36,240 nt of DNA from the IMG/VR virus record IMGVR_UViG_3300032083_003746, positions 1 to 36,240 of that record. One strand, written 5' to 3'. Positions 23,737 to 33,445 of this stretch are shown in pieces. The translations under genes were made by a program, and so were the position numbers. Source of the DNA: a virus. Below the pieces are notes generated by a model. The model saw only the letters and a program-made list of their open reading frames with translations. It was not told the origin of the DNA and searched no databases. Position 1 is the first letter of the stretch. Each line of letters opens with the position of its first letter.

Positions 23737-24362
23737 TATTTTATACCTTTATAATAATTAAATCGATTAAAATCTTCTTCATAAAATTCTATAGCCCTAT
23801 CTAATAGTGCTTTTCTTTTGAAATATTTTTGATAAGGGTAGTGCTCTGATTTATTTAATAGTGGCAAATCATCATCAATGCAAATTTTATCTTTAATAAA
23901 TTCCCAATCTTGCTGTATCGTTTCGAATTTACCTATAAAATCTAAAGACCTATTTATATCTTTTTGCCATCTGTCTACACAGACATGCAGCGGAACTAAA
24001 TGTAACATTATAGCCATATCCGTTCTTTGCCATAAATCAGTTTTTTGAATATCTTGAGACACTACGTTAAACATATCGGAAAGTTTCCAATCTAACTTAT
24101 GTCCTAATTCTACTAAATCTAATATATTATTCATTTCTTTGTGTATATTTTTCCATCTCCAAGCGCCCAATATAGAAGCTAGTCTATCTAAAGGGTTTCT
24201 AACTATAGTCCAAGTAAAAATATTATTAATATTTATTCTTTTTACAGATTTAATATCGTGATAGCCTTGCCTATTATAACATTGTAAAAAATCATATTTG
24301 TTAACAATAGCGATTTGACTTGTTCCAGCTGTTTTAGGTATATGAAAAAAAATACCTTTCAT
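23736..24362 (-). CDS. Sulfotransferase family protein (PAPS-dependent)
   Basis: The 208-residue product begins FFHIPKTAGTSQIAI (4-18), the 5'-phosphosulfate-binding loop of carbohydrate sulfotransferases. WTIVRNPLDRLASILGAW (about 51-68) matches the 3'-phosphate-binding site with Arg and Ser. HLVPLHVCVD and IGKFETIQQDW follow in family order. This type transfers sulfate from PAPS to glycans or, less often, proteins. The start overlaps the upstream context near the end of the RgpF-like gene with a 12-nt gap, and it is coupled to the epimerase downstream (shared base at 23736). It suggests that the glycans built by this phage may be sulfated. Confidence 0.85.
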   Translation of the reverse strand: MKGIFFHIPKTAGTSQIAIVNKYDFLQCYNRQGYHDIKSVKRININNIFTWTIVRNPLDRLASILGAWRWKNIHKEMNNILDLVELGHKLDWKLSDMFNVVSQDIQKTDLWQRTDMAIMLHLVPLHVCVDRWQKDINRSLDFIGKFETIQQDWEFIKDKICIDDDLPLLNKSEHYPYQKYFKRKALLDRAIEFYEEDFNRFNYYKGIK

Positions 24363-24373
24363 TATTTTCCCTA

Positions 24374-25303
24374 CTATTTTATTGTTATGGATGATCGGGT
24401 TAAATATTTATAATTTACTATTGGTTTATTATCAAAGTGCAACCATTGTATCTGTATAGATCTAGTATTTTTATGTATAATTTTACCATACATATTAACA
24501 TCTTCTAATAAATAACAATAATCATTATAAGTTATGCGTAAATGTAATTTTTTATATTGTTTATTATAAATAACATATGAATCTAATATAGTTGGCAGTA
24601 TCTTTAACTTTTGATAGGTTACTAGATAGCCAAAAATTCTTTCAAGAGAGTGACAAAATGTGCCTTGTTTCGCATATCTGTCATCAACTTTCCCTGTTTC
24701 TGTTTTTAGCAATTTGTCTAAAGCATTATAGTACTTGCTCAGAATATTTTTATAGACTTGGGTTTTACCCATAAACATTGAACCAGCAGCAAATGCGTGC
24801 ATAGATAATGTTTCATAATTAATATTCAATATTTTACAAAGTTGCAGTATCTTATTGTGGTTGTATCCTTCATTATTTTTTAATGTTAAAAATTTGACAG
24901 AACACATCCCTACATGTTCTCTACTTAATAAATTTAAGTTTTTATGTAAATCTTGAGCATTGCCAATTAGACTATCGATAAGCACTGTACCCCAATCAAC
25001 ATGCATTTTTGTTCCCCAGTTAGATTTTTTTGAATGAACTTTTATGAAAGATGGAAATTTTTGATAATCTAAATCTTTAATTTGTTTTAAAAAAGGAGCA
25101 ATATCAACACCGTAATTATCATGATAGTCAATTTTATGAAAAATGAATTTATGTTTATTTAATAAATTATTTAATGTTTGATTATTTTTATGTCTTTTAC
25201 CTAAAGAAAGATCTATTGGTAGGTTGCATCTATATGCTAGTTTAATTATATCCTCTATACGATCAATATCATACATAGAGCATAGTATTATTGCTTTATT
25301 CAT
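24374..25303 (-). CDS. RgpF-like (rhamnan synthesis F) glycosyltransferase
   Basis: The 309-residue product shows the RgpF pattern: DNYGVDIAPFLKQIKDL (about 63-79), FIKVHSKKSNWGTKMHVDWG (86-105), FAAGSMFMGK (about 169-178) and FCHSLERIFGYL (about 213-224). This family adds rhamnose or related sugars to polysaccharides. The last 70 residues are a beta-rich add-on (LRITYNDYCYLLE, IQIQWLHFDN), reminiscent of the C-terminal domains of the glycosyltransferases at 7.9-10 kb but not clearly homologous. It follows the giant protein gene by 6 nt. Family call good; donor not proven. Confidence 0.83.
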   Translation of the reverse strand: MNKAIILCSMYDIDRIEDIIKLAYRCNLPIDLSLGKRHKNNQTLNNLLNKHKFIFHKIDYHDNYGVDIAPFLKQIKDLDYQKFPSFIKVHSKKSNWGTKMHVDWGTVLIDSLIGNAQDLHKNLNLLSREHVGMCSVKFLTLKNNEGYNHNKILQLCKILNINYETLSMHAFAAGSMFMGKTQVYKNILSKYYNALDKLLKTETGKVDDRYAKQGTFCHSLERIFGYLVTYQKLKILPTILDSYVIYNKQYKKLHLRITYNDYCYLLEDVNMYGKIIHKNTRSIQIQWLHFDNKPIVNYKYLTRSSITIK

Positions 25304-25309
25304 ATTTGA

Positions 25310-28300
25310 CTATCCAGGTAGATCTATTTGATCAAATTCGTCGCAATCTAGACAATCAGCATCTGTTGTTAAATTAATATTATTCTCAGTAGGAGGACAT
25401 CTAAACACATCGCTTGGGTCCGTGTCATAGTTTTCTCCGCAGTAAAATAATAATGCTTCGAACGTAACGCTTGCTCTACCGCTTAAATTGTCCATTTTGC
25501 ATTCTAAATTTTTAATTTCAAAACCAGTATTATACCGGGGACTCCCGGTTACATTTAATATAGTAATATCGCTACCACTTGGCAACAAGTTTGATCTGTT
25601 TTCAGGAATTCTAATATCTCCCCCACTATAGACCCATGTAGAATTACTAAATGATGTACTCCTGCTAAGAGGTATATTAATCCATATGGCTTTGGGGTTT
25701 TGCCCTCCTTCAGCGACCAAAGGAATGTTAATAGATGAAGGAGTAAATTCAGTACCTTCTTTACATCCTGTTTCTTCGTCTATGTCTTCATCACAGCATG
25801 TCCAATGACCAACTTGCCTACATCCTTGAACCCCTTCATCATCACATAATGCATACCAATTACTTAATCTTTCCTGACATTCAGTACATCCTGTTGTATT
25901 AATACAAGATTGCTCCAAGCAGTCTCTTAGGTTGTCAAAAGTTTCGCATGGTGTGGAGCCGTCAAGCTCCCCAGTAAATACACAGTTGCCATCTCCCATT
26001 CTGGCTTTATTTTCTTCGCTATTTTTGATACATCCTACGAATTGTGTATTACCACTATCATCTCGACAAAAATCACAACCAGGGCAAACGTAGTGAGATA
26101 TAGGATAACATGTATCTCCATCACATAATACATAATAACCATGAGACCCACTCTTCCATGTAAAGTCTTCTTTGGGGTTTTCGCATAATTCTGTCATATA
26201 ATTTGCTTCGCACTCTCTCATAGCCTGCATTGTAGAACAGGCCGTGTTACCATTAGCGGAGAAAAATTCAGCACCTTGACATGAGCTATGTTCAGATTGC
26301 CATAAGTATTGACATTCACTTGAAGACCCAATAAATAACGGTAAAGCCTGATTACAACTATTCAAACAAGAAAATCCTTCATCCGGCATGATATTACCAT
26401 CTATACCTGAAATATCTTCGTGTTGTAGTATGTCGTCGCAACAGATTGCGGGCGGGGGGGTCAATGTCGCTGCTGGTGGGGTGGTTTGAGGTGGTGGGGG
26501 TGGAGGGTGTTGAGGAAGTGGTGTGGGTGTTGTTATTGTTTCTGGTGTTATTGTTTCTGGTGTTATTGTTGTTGGTGTTTTTGTTGCTGTTGTTATTGTT
26601 GTTGGTGTTGTTGTAGTAGTTGTTGTAGTAGTTGTAGTGGTTGTTGGTGGAGGTGGTGGAGGTGGCGGTGGAGGTGGGGTTGGTGTTGTGGTGGTTTCTG
26701 TGGGACATGGCCGACACTCTTGACAGGTTGAGTATGATGAAATCCTACCAAACTCATCTGTTGGTGCTAATATATTTAATTTAATTACTTGATGTGAGGT
26801 GCTAGGTAATGTATTTACCATAGTGTCAAAATATAATTTGCCGCAATTATTTTGGAAAGATGCTGTACCATAATCGCTTTCTCCCGAAGCTATTGGATCA
26901 TATCCGAGTTCTTTATAAACAGAGCTATATTGTAAAGTATATCCTAAAAGTTCAAAGATATGAATTGAAAGTGTTGGTGCTTCAAAGGTATTTTCATTTA
27001 ACCATTCGCAAACTGGTGTGTTGTTGATCTCAGATACATAAATAGGCACATTATAAAACAAATGTATGAGTTCAATGTTATTTTCAGATGTTGGTGTTGG
27101 TGTTGGTGTTGGTGTTGGTAAGACTTTTGTTAGATGACTATCTTCATCTCCACAAATACACATACCCAAATATAAATAACAAGGCAGTGGTGTCTCTGTT
27201 ATGGTGGTTGTTGTTGTGGTTGGTGTTGTTGTAGTAGTTGTAGTTGTAGTTGTAATTGGTTGTGGTGGTTTTGTTGTTGGTATTGGTGTTGGTATTGGTG
27301 TTGATATTGGTGTGGTTCTCGTTGTCGTTGTCGGACAATAGTCTAGCATATGATCTGTTAAACAGAACTCGCAACTCACATATGAATCTTGAGTCGCATT
27401 AGCTATTAAAGTAGCTTGATGATAAATTGTGGCATCTGATGGTAAATCAGCAGCATCAACCAACCAAGCACGAGCGCAAAAATTTTGATCTTCATAATTA
27501 CCGCCATCTGATTCCTGAAACTGTTTAATATGAATATAATATTTTGGATCATCTATATAAGCTGTCGTTTGATGTCGATTAAAAATTTCTTCAGTCCAGT
27601 ATTTAGCAGCATAGACGCTATCTTGATAATTATTTTCGCTAGTAATTGTATTAATATATTTAACATATTTAATAGAATTTATCTCATTGCAACATCCGTC
27701 TATTTCTTGTATTGCTACATATATTAGGTCAGGATTTATTTGTGCTGATGAGGTCTTTTGAATACCTATAGGATTTGGTGCATTATAAGTTGTAACAGCT
27801 CTGAAATTGTAAGTTGGATCCAATATTAACATTTCGTCTACTATAAAGGTAATAGTTTGAGTGTAAATATTTTCTTGATCTCTATATTCACCCAGTAAAC
27901 TATCTACATCAGAACTTATTAAAGAATTACTTGCTGGTAAATCATCCCAACTTTCCCAGTCATTAGCAAATCCAGACTGCCATTGTAATTCAGCATATTC
28001 TCCAGAGTCTCCTACACCTCTAGGCCAAGCATTTTCTAATTGAACAGAATTTGCTAAATTAATAATCGGTTCTGCAATTTTATAAATAATTTTTGTTCTT
28101 AAAAAAGTAGATCCTGAATCTTCATAGGTTTCTGTTTTGAATTTAACGCTATCTAATATATGTGCTGTTGGAGACTGTTTAGCACTGTGCAATCCTTTAG
28201 TATCTCTGGTAGTACCTGAAGGGTCATAGCTTTTGTCATTAGAAAATCTTAAAGGATCTACTTGATTAATAGGACCATCAGAATCATATATAGTTTGTTC

Positions 28301-31300
28301 ATAAATATCTTTTTTGATACTGCTATTGCCTTTATTACTAAATATTTTGACAATGTAATTACGTCCTGTGGAGTCTTCTCCGGGGAAAGTACAACACGAA
28401 CAATCTATAGGTGTTGTGTATGTTGGTGTTGGTGTTGCATTATCTGAATAAGAATAATTAGAATTACTACTGTGGGCACAATCTTTATCTACTAGAAGAT
28501 TATTGCCATGAGAAGTTTGATTGTTTATAGTTCCAAAAAGTGATTCTAAATTAATAGTTACTATAAAAAATCTCCAGTGATTAGGTATACTACCTAAATC
28601 TGAAGCAAATCCAGATAAAAACTTTCTATATCTAGAAGGAGCATTTCCGGCGTCTACCCTTAGAATAGGAATATTATCCCAAGATTGATAATCATTCTTG
28701 TAAAGACCCCAATTTTCCCCATCAACATAACAGCCTGTAGTGTCATTTCCTGTAAAACTATTGTCGCTAGGAGATAAATCAATACATTTTTTAACCATTT
28801 GCCCAATGCCAGTTATACTACTATCAGAAGATTTATTAGTTGCTATGGATATACCATATCTAGTAGCATCGCATTTCCCCGGAGGGTCGTCATCATATAA
28901 AACATTAAGACCAAAATCTGTTATAACTGATAAATCAACAGCCCATGCAATCGTGATACTATCATGATCTTTAAATAGTCTAACGTAACGACTATCTTCC
29001 GAGCAATCTTCAAATGGAGGTTCTGTTTCTGGTGTTGGTGTTGTAGTAGTAGGCTCTGTAGTAGCACAGCTTAATTGATATCGACTTAGTAATGCGTTAA
29101 CATTAGTTTGTATTTCATTAATATTTAATGCTTTGTCATATACTAAGAAAGGACCCAGCTCACCATCATACGCTTTTGCATAACCAGTTGCTCGGCCTAT
29201 GTGTGATATAGTCAGAATGTTTTCAAGTTCATTCGTTGGAGTTGCAGAAGCATCTCTTCCATAGTCTGATGTTTCTCCCAAAAAGAAACAATCTTTATAA
29301 TGATAAGCTTTATAGCTATCAAATACAATTGTATAAACAGACCATTGATTGTTATCAAAAGAAGTAGCAGGTCCATCAAATGTATTTAGATTAGTATCGG
29401 TTTCGCCTTTAACTTGGTTGCTATCTAACTGTATATATGATTTATTATGAGATCCTCCATATATTAAATTACTAGGCTTAAAATTTCGAACAACAAAACT
29501 AATTGTACTGCTAACAGTACCAAGTGTTAAATTGTCTCCGTTTGTCTTTGCATTAATAAACAAAGATTGAGAACTTCCATTAAATGTTAAGTAGCTAAAA
29601 TCACTAGAAAATATAGGCCAGTTTATTAACTGTGCATCATATCTATCAGCAGCAGCTTTACCGGGTGTTAGATCTAATAAAAAATTACCATAAGCACTAG
29701 CGTTAGGGTCATAAGATAATGGATCTATAAAACATTCTAAACCATCTGTTACTATACTAGGGAAAATATATGGAGTTGGGGTTACTGTAGTTGGGGTTGT
29801 TGTAGTGGTTGTAGTTGGTGTAACACAAGAATTAATATCTGGGTATCGTCCTGTCTTCACAATTTCATTATGGTTGTGCTTAATTTCAGCATCACTTAAT
29901 TCTTTGTCATACAATAAGATAGGTCCAACTCTACCCTGAAAGCCAGTACCTATCTCACTAAAGTAAAAATGACCTAATAGTTTATTAGCAACAACATCTC
30001 GACCGGGGGTTACTCCCTCACTAGCCCTACATGCTGAATATCCATACCATGTTTCTTCACCTATAAATTCACAATTTTTATAATATCTAACTATACCTTC
30101 TTTGCTTACACGAATAGTTATGTTGTACCATTTTTGTCTATCCATATCAAATTGTGGTTCATTAGTTACTCTACTACCATCATATATATTCGTTGTATAG
30201 AAAGCTGTTTGAAAATAATTTAGACCAAAATAATGACCACCATTTAGATCTCTATAACCACAACTTTCGTCTGCACCTGTTCGCGTTATATCGTCAGTAG
30301 ATCCTATTAAATAACTTCTTTTATCCCCAAAGAATCTAGACTCATATTCTTCTATGGCAATTTTACTGCTATAGTTCTTTGTTGAAAATAATACTCCACC
30401 ACTGTAAAATCTATAAACTACAAAATTTAGTGTACATCCACCATCTGGATGATAAGTATCACCATGTATATTAATATCATCACTATCTGCGCTCGGCTCA
30501 ATAGATAAGTCAATAGCTCTATTAGACTGTTGTATATCGATATAACCTCCCCATCCGGGGAGTTGGATATAACTATTATCTGGAGCGTAGCGGGGTAGTG
30601 TCCAAGGAGGGTCGTCGTCACCTGTCGCAAAAGTGCTATCAAATATACCATGATATCCATTACCACTCCAATCGTATATCTGATACTGAGATAAATCGAT
30701 AGATGGAGTGGGGGTAGTAGTAGTGGTAGCATAATTTTCAGGTGGTGGGTTTTGTGACAACTCAGGGTCATAAAAAAGTGTCAGTCCATCTTTAATAGGA
30801 TTAAATGAAACTCTGCTTTGATCGGTAGGGTTAGTAACTAAATATAACGAACTAAAGCTACTAATATGAACAGATATAGTTTTATTTGCAAAGTTACGGA
30901 TGTAATCTCCATGCTCGATAGTTGCATCTGTAATGCCATATTCATCTTTGTGGAATATTTTAAGACTATCAAACTCTGATTTAGCTATATTGCTGTTTAA
31001 GTTAAATGTTACTATTACACTACCTGAGAAATTTGCGGTAGCTGTAAGATTTACAGCAGAGGCACTGTCTATCAGGTTGTATTCTGTGATTGGTTCAATG
31101 TCTGGCAAATCGTAATCGGTTTGTATTGCTAGGTCGCCAGAATTAGTAATTTCATCAAAAGTTAAGTCAATAGAATCAATGAAATAATCAGAATAAGAAA
31201 GATTGGTGGATACATCCGACCCTTGGTTTAATGTTTTATTTCTAGAGATATCTTGACTAACTATATAGAATAAGCTAAATTCATCAACTTGTGCGGATAT

Positions 31301-33445
31301 CTTTTTTGTTTCAAAATCACGAGCATATGTGCCGCTATTAACTGTCACATCTGTAAGTTCTGAAGTATCTTCTTTTATACGAAATACTTTTAAGTTATTG
31401 AACTCTGCTTTGGTAATATTATTTTCTGTATCATCTATTGAGAAGTCTATGATTGCATCTCCATCAAATGATATTGGTGTGTCAATGTCTATAGAATCAA
31501 TAATGGCATCGTTAGCATAATCTGTAGCAAAATCTGTAGATGGTACAGTGCTAGCATCTAATAATGATAGTGATAATTCATTTAAGTCAATAATATTAGA
31601 GAAGGATAACCCCAAAGTAAGAAGCTTATTAGTTCCTATGCCAGGGGATGTTGTAATTGAGAATGGATAATTTGGATCAGGAGTCGCTGTGGTAACAACT
31701 TGATGAATAGTAGGGGTTTGCGATACAGATGAAGTAGCTGTCGGAGTAGCTGTCGGAGTAGCTGTCGGAGTAGCTGGTGGGCTTGAAGGCGGAGGTGCTG
31801 GTGGTCCCGGAAGTGCTGGTGGGCTTGGAGGTGCTGGTGGGCTTGGTGGTGCTGGTGGTCCCGGAGGTGCTGGTGGACCTGGTAGCGCTGGTGGGCTTGG
31901 AGGTGCTGGTGGACTTGGTGGAGGAGGTGCTGGTGGACTTGGCGGCGATGATGGACTTGGCGGCAATGGTGGGCTTGGCGGTGAAGGTGCTGGTGGACTA
32001 GGAGGTTGAGGTACTGGAGGAATTGGGGGTTGAGGTACTGGAGGAATTGGAGGTTGAGGTGCTGGTGGGCTCGGTGGTGGTGGACTTGGTGGTGATGGAC
32101 TTGGAGGCGGTGGGGGTGCGGGCGTTATAGGAGTTTGCGTCGGAGGAGGTGTTGGTGGGGTTGGGGGCGAAGGTGCTGGTGGGTTTGGAGGCGGAGGTGA
32201 TGGTGGGCTTGGTGGTGGTGGACTCGGTGGTGGTGGTGGTGGAGTAGCTGCTTGACAAGGTGGATTAGACATAGCAAAGGCAACTTTATAATCACATTTG
32301 TCTGAACTCCACTGGAGTGATTGTTGTTTTTCGAGTTTATGAGTACCCAATACTTCATCAAAACACCATTCAAATTCAGATTTACTCGCAGAGCAAGAAG
32401 GTTTTTTATCTGGACCAACATTGTAATTACAATATTCATGACTACTAATCACAATAGCATTAAATGGACCAACTACGGTCCACTGAAAATCATTAACATC
32501 TGCACCATCTCCACAAGCACAGCATATATCATCCTCTGGTGGTTCAGTAGTTTCAGGCGTACTTGGGGGAGGTGGTGGAGGAGGTGAGCTAGGACACTCG
32601 TCCATATATCTAATAAAAAATGGCACCCAACCGCATTCTGAAAAACTAAAAGCGTAGGAAGTCAGACCTAGTTGTGATCCATCGGGACATATACTGGGTT
32701 CACCTACAGGAGGCAAGCTCGTAGGGCCAGTACAGTCTTCTGTTGGAGGTTCTGGAGGAAAAGGTGGAGAAGGCGGTGGAAAAACTGGTGGAGCAACGGT
32801 TGCTGTGGTTTGTGTTTCATTAAGTATTTTTGCTAGATCGTTATTTTGTAATATATCTGGTAAATCTTTATCTATAATTAAATCACTATCACACAATTTT
32901 TGTTGTATTTTATATCGACATTTATCTAAACAGTTTGAATCATTATTATAGTTTTCATTACAATGGTTTTGAAAATTATTGATAGCAAATTTTACAGAAG
33001 AGATGTTTACAAAAGGACCTAGTGTTATTTCTTTAGAGTTTTTATCACAATCGTCTTCTAGCATAAGATAGAAACAAATTTGATTTTTTAAAAATTCATC
33101 AGATGTAATTCTCGGTTCTTGCGATTTGTTGTCTATGATAATAGAATTTGGTGGTTTTTCTCCATAAGGAGAGCTATATATTAAATTATCACCAGAGTAA
33201 AGCTCATAGTAATTTTCATAACTATAAAATCCAGATTCATTATAAACTATTTCGAATAGAGAATCTTCTGAATCAATATGAAATTTATATATTTTACTAT
33301 TAATATCATCTATATAGTCATTATATAATAATGTAATATTTTCTAAAATTATTTTATTATTATGTTTGATTGATAATGAATTATTGTTCCAACCATCTTG
33401 TTTAGTGTCATACAAAATGATATTGTAATATTTACGCTTACTCAT
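25310..33445 (-). CDS. 2711-residue mosaic giant protein: Pro/Thr-rich linkers, LamG-like and Cys-rich domains
   Basis: Approximate domain order: 1-105, a DxxGDGW-type beta domain; 128-182 and 310-395, Cys-rich domains with a GPF motif; 395-575, a tract of SPP/PPPP/GPPAPP repeats like extensin or pherophorin; 588-735 and 738-875, two related beta domains ending in FSLFY/FSSLY; 882-1205 and 1228-1458, two LamG/concanavalin-like domains, each opening with DGL and containing LYDKELSDAEI or VYDKALNINEI. Then 1478-2035, two unassigned domains; 2035-2088 and 2247-2328, mucin-like Thr/Pro linkers; 2330-2568, a Cys-rich block with an internal repeat; 2569-2711, a beta-rich end. No signal peptide is visible. 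It is probably a virion adhesin or fibre. The start ATG overlaps the preceding stop (ATGA). Confidence 0.85.
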   Translation of the reverse strand: MSKRKYYNIILYDTKQDGWNNNSLSIKHNNKIILENITLLYNDYIDDINSKIYKFHIDSEDSLFEIVYNESGFYSYENYYELYSGDNLIYSSPYGEKPPNSIIIDNKSQEPRITSDEFLKNQICFYLMLEDDCDKNSKEITLGPFVNISSVKFAINNFQNHCNENYNNDSNCLDKCRYKIQQKLCDSDLIIDKDLPDILQNNDLAKILNETQTTATVAPPVFPPPSPPFPPEPPTEDCTGPTSLPPVGEPSICPDGSQLGLTSYAFSFSECGWVPFFIRYMDECPSSPPPPPPPSTPETTEPPEDDICCACGDGADVNDFQWTVVGPFNAIVISSHEYCNYNVGPDKKPSCSASKSEFEWCFDEVLGTHKLEKQQSLQWSSDKCDYKVAFAMSNPPCQAATPPPPPPSPPPPSPPSPPPPNPPAPSPPTPPTPPPTQTPITPAPPPPPSPSPPSPPPPSPPAPQPPIPPVPQPPIPPVPQPPSPPAPSPPSPPLPPSPSSPPSPPAPPPPSPPAPPSPPALPGPPAPPGPPAPPSPPAPPSPPALPGPPAPPPSSPPATPTATPTATPTATSSVSQTPTIHQVVTTATPDPNYPFSITTSPGIGTNKLLTLGLSFSNIIDLNELSLSLLDASTVPSTDFATDYANDAIIDSIDIDTPISFDGDAIIDFSIDDTENNITKAEFNNLKVFRIKEDTSELTDVTVNSGTYARDFETKKISAQVDEFSLFYIVSQDISRNKTLNQGSDVSTNLSYSDYFIDSIDLTFDEITNSGDLAIQTDYDLPDIEPITEYNLIDSASAVNLTATANFSGSVIVTFNLNSNIAKSEFDSLKIFHKDEYGITDATIEHGDYIRNFANKTISVHISSFSSLYLVTNPTDQSRVSFNPIKDGLTLFYDPELSQNPPPENYATTTTTPTPSIDLSQYQIYDWSGNGYHGIFDSTFATGDDDPPWTLPRYAPDNSYIQLPGWGGYIDIQQSNRAIDLSIEPSADSDDINIHGDTYHPDGGCTLNFVVYRFYSGGVLFSTKNYSSKIAIEEYESRFFGDKRSYLIGSTDDITRTGADESCGYRDLNGGHYFGLNYFQTAFYTTNIYDGSRVTNEPQFDMDRQKWYNITIRVSKEGIVRYYKNCEFIGEETWYGYSACRASEGVTPGRDVVANKLLGHFYFSEIGTGFQGRVGPILLYDKELSDAEIKHNHNEIVKTGRYPDINSCVTPTTTTTTTPTTVTPTPYIFPSIVTDGLECFIDPLSYDPNASAYGNFLLDLTPGKAAADRYDAQLINWPIFSSDFSYLTFNGSSQSLFINAKTNGDNLTLGTVSSTISFVVRNFKPSNLIYGGSHNKSYIQLDSNQVKGETDTNLNTFDGPATSFDNNQWSVYTIVFDSYKAYHYKDCFFLGETSDYGRDASATPTNELENILTISHIGRATGYAKAYDGELGPFLVYDKALNINEIQTNVNALLSRYQLSCATTEPTTTTPTPETEPPFEDCSEDSRYVRLFKDHDSITIAWAVDLSVITDFGLNVLYDDDPPGKCDATRYGISIATNKSSDSSITGIGQMVKKCIDLSPSDNSFTGNDTTGCYVDGENWGLYKNDYQSWDNIPILRVDAGNAPSRYRKFLSGFASDLGSIPNHWRFFIVTINLESLFGTINNQTSHGNNLLVDKDCAHSSNSNYSYSDNATPTPTYTTPIDCSCCTFPGEDSTGRNYIVKIFSNKGNSSIKKDIYEQTIYDSDGPINQVDPLRFSNDKSYDPSGTTRDTKGLHSAKQSPTAHILDSVKFKTETYEDSGSTFLRTKIIYKIAEPIINLANSVQLENAWPRGVGDSGEYAELQWQSGFANDWESWDDLPASNSLISSDVDSLLGEYRDQENIYTQTITFIVDEMLILDPTYNFRAVTTYNAPNPIGIQKTSSAQINPDLIYVAIQEIDGCCNEINSIKYVKYINTITSENNYQDSVYAAKYWTEEIFNRHQTTAYIDDPKYYIHIKQFQESDGGNYEDQNFCARAWLVDAADLPSDATIYHQATLIANATQDSYVSCEFCLTDHMLDYCPTTTTRTTPISTPIPTPIPTTKPPQPITTTTTTTTTTPTTTTTTITETPLPCYLYLGMCICGDEDSHLTKVLPTPTPTPTPTSENNIELIHLFYNVPIYVSEINNTPVCEWLNENTFEAPTLSIHIFELLGYTLQYSSVYKELGYDPIASGESDYGTASFQNNCGKLYFDTMVNTLPSTSHQVIKLNILAPTDEFGRISSYSTCQECRPCPTETTTTPTPPPPPPPPPPPTTTTTTTTTTTTTPTTITTATKTPTTITPETITPETITTPTPLPQHPPPPPPQTTPPAATLTPPPAICCDDILQHEDISGIDGNIMPDEGFSCLNSCNQALPLFIGSSSECQYLWQSEHSSCQGAEFFSANGNTACSTMQAMRECEANYMTELCENPKEDFTWKSGSHGYYVLCDGDTCYPISHYVCPGCDFCRDDSGNTQFVGCIKNSEENKARMGDGNCVFTGELDGSTPCETFDNLRDCLEQSCINTTGCTECQERLSNWYALCDDEGVQGCRQVGHWTCCDEDIDEETGCKEGTEFTPSSINIPLVAEGGQNPKAIWINIPLSRSTSFSNSTWVYSGGDIRIPENRSNLLPSGSDITILNVTGSPRYNTGFEIKNLECKMDNLSGRASVTFEALLFYCGENYDTDPSDVFRCPPTENNINLTTDADCLDCDEFDQIDLPG
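26460..26705 (-). repeat. Thr/Pro-rich mucin-like tract near the C-terminal Cys-rich block
   Basis: The coding strand gives a run of about nine Pro, then a long Thr run, then mixed TPTT/TPETIT units and a second Pro-rich stretch. The nucleotide sequence is a degenerate GTT/GGT array on the plus strand, prone to slippage. It separates domain E from the Cys-rich C-terminal part of the giant protein and is a natural site for O-linked sugars. Similar shorter Thr tracts occur at 27180-27340, 29010-29070 and 29765-29830. Confidence 0.85.
27090..27119 (-). repeat. Hexanucleotide microsatellite (GTTGGT x5)
   Basis: On the plus strand GTTGGT is repeated five times without interruption. On the coding strand it gives alternating Thr-Pro, in domain E of the giant protein. 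In-frame slippage could change Thr-Pro number. Confidence 0.9.
31734..31776 (-). repeat. 12-bp tandem repeat (three copies plus a partial) coding TPTA units
   Basis: On the plus strand the unit GTAGCTGTCGGA is repeated three times without change (31734-31745, 31746-31757, 31758-31769) and then starts again. It codes for TPTA-type repeats at the end of the Pro-rich tract of the giant protein. Whole-codon units mean copy-number change would alter linker length without a frameshift. Confidence 0.9.
31780..32260 (-). repeat. Proline-rich low-complexity tract in the giant protein
   Basis: About 160 codons of the giant gene encode mainly Pro, Ser, Ala and Gly in SPP, PPPP and PGPPAPP patterns. It contains exact 24-bp tandem units at 32004-32051 coding PPVPQPPI. 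The tract is strand-asymmetric (G-rich on the plus strand, C-rich coding). Repeats are in multiples of three, so slippage would change length in frame. A polyproline-II rod linking two globular parts is the likely structure. Confidence 0.88.

Noticed and set aside
26394-26717. Asn/Thr/His-rich minus-strand frame and Cys/Trp- or Val/Gly-rich plus-strand frames
   Set aside because: They are other-frame readings of the Thr/Pro repeat tract in the giant gene.
31777-32001. Leu/Val-rich plus-strand frame
   Set aside because: It is an antisense reading of the proline tract; no ribosome-binding site and no gene-like composition.
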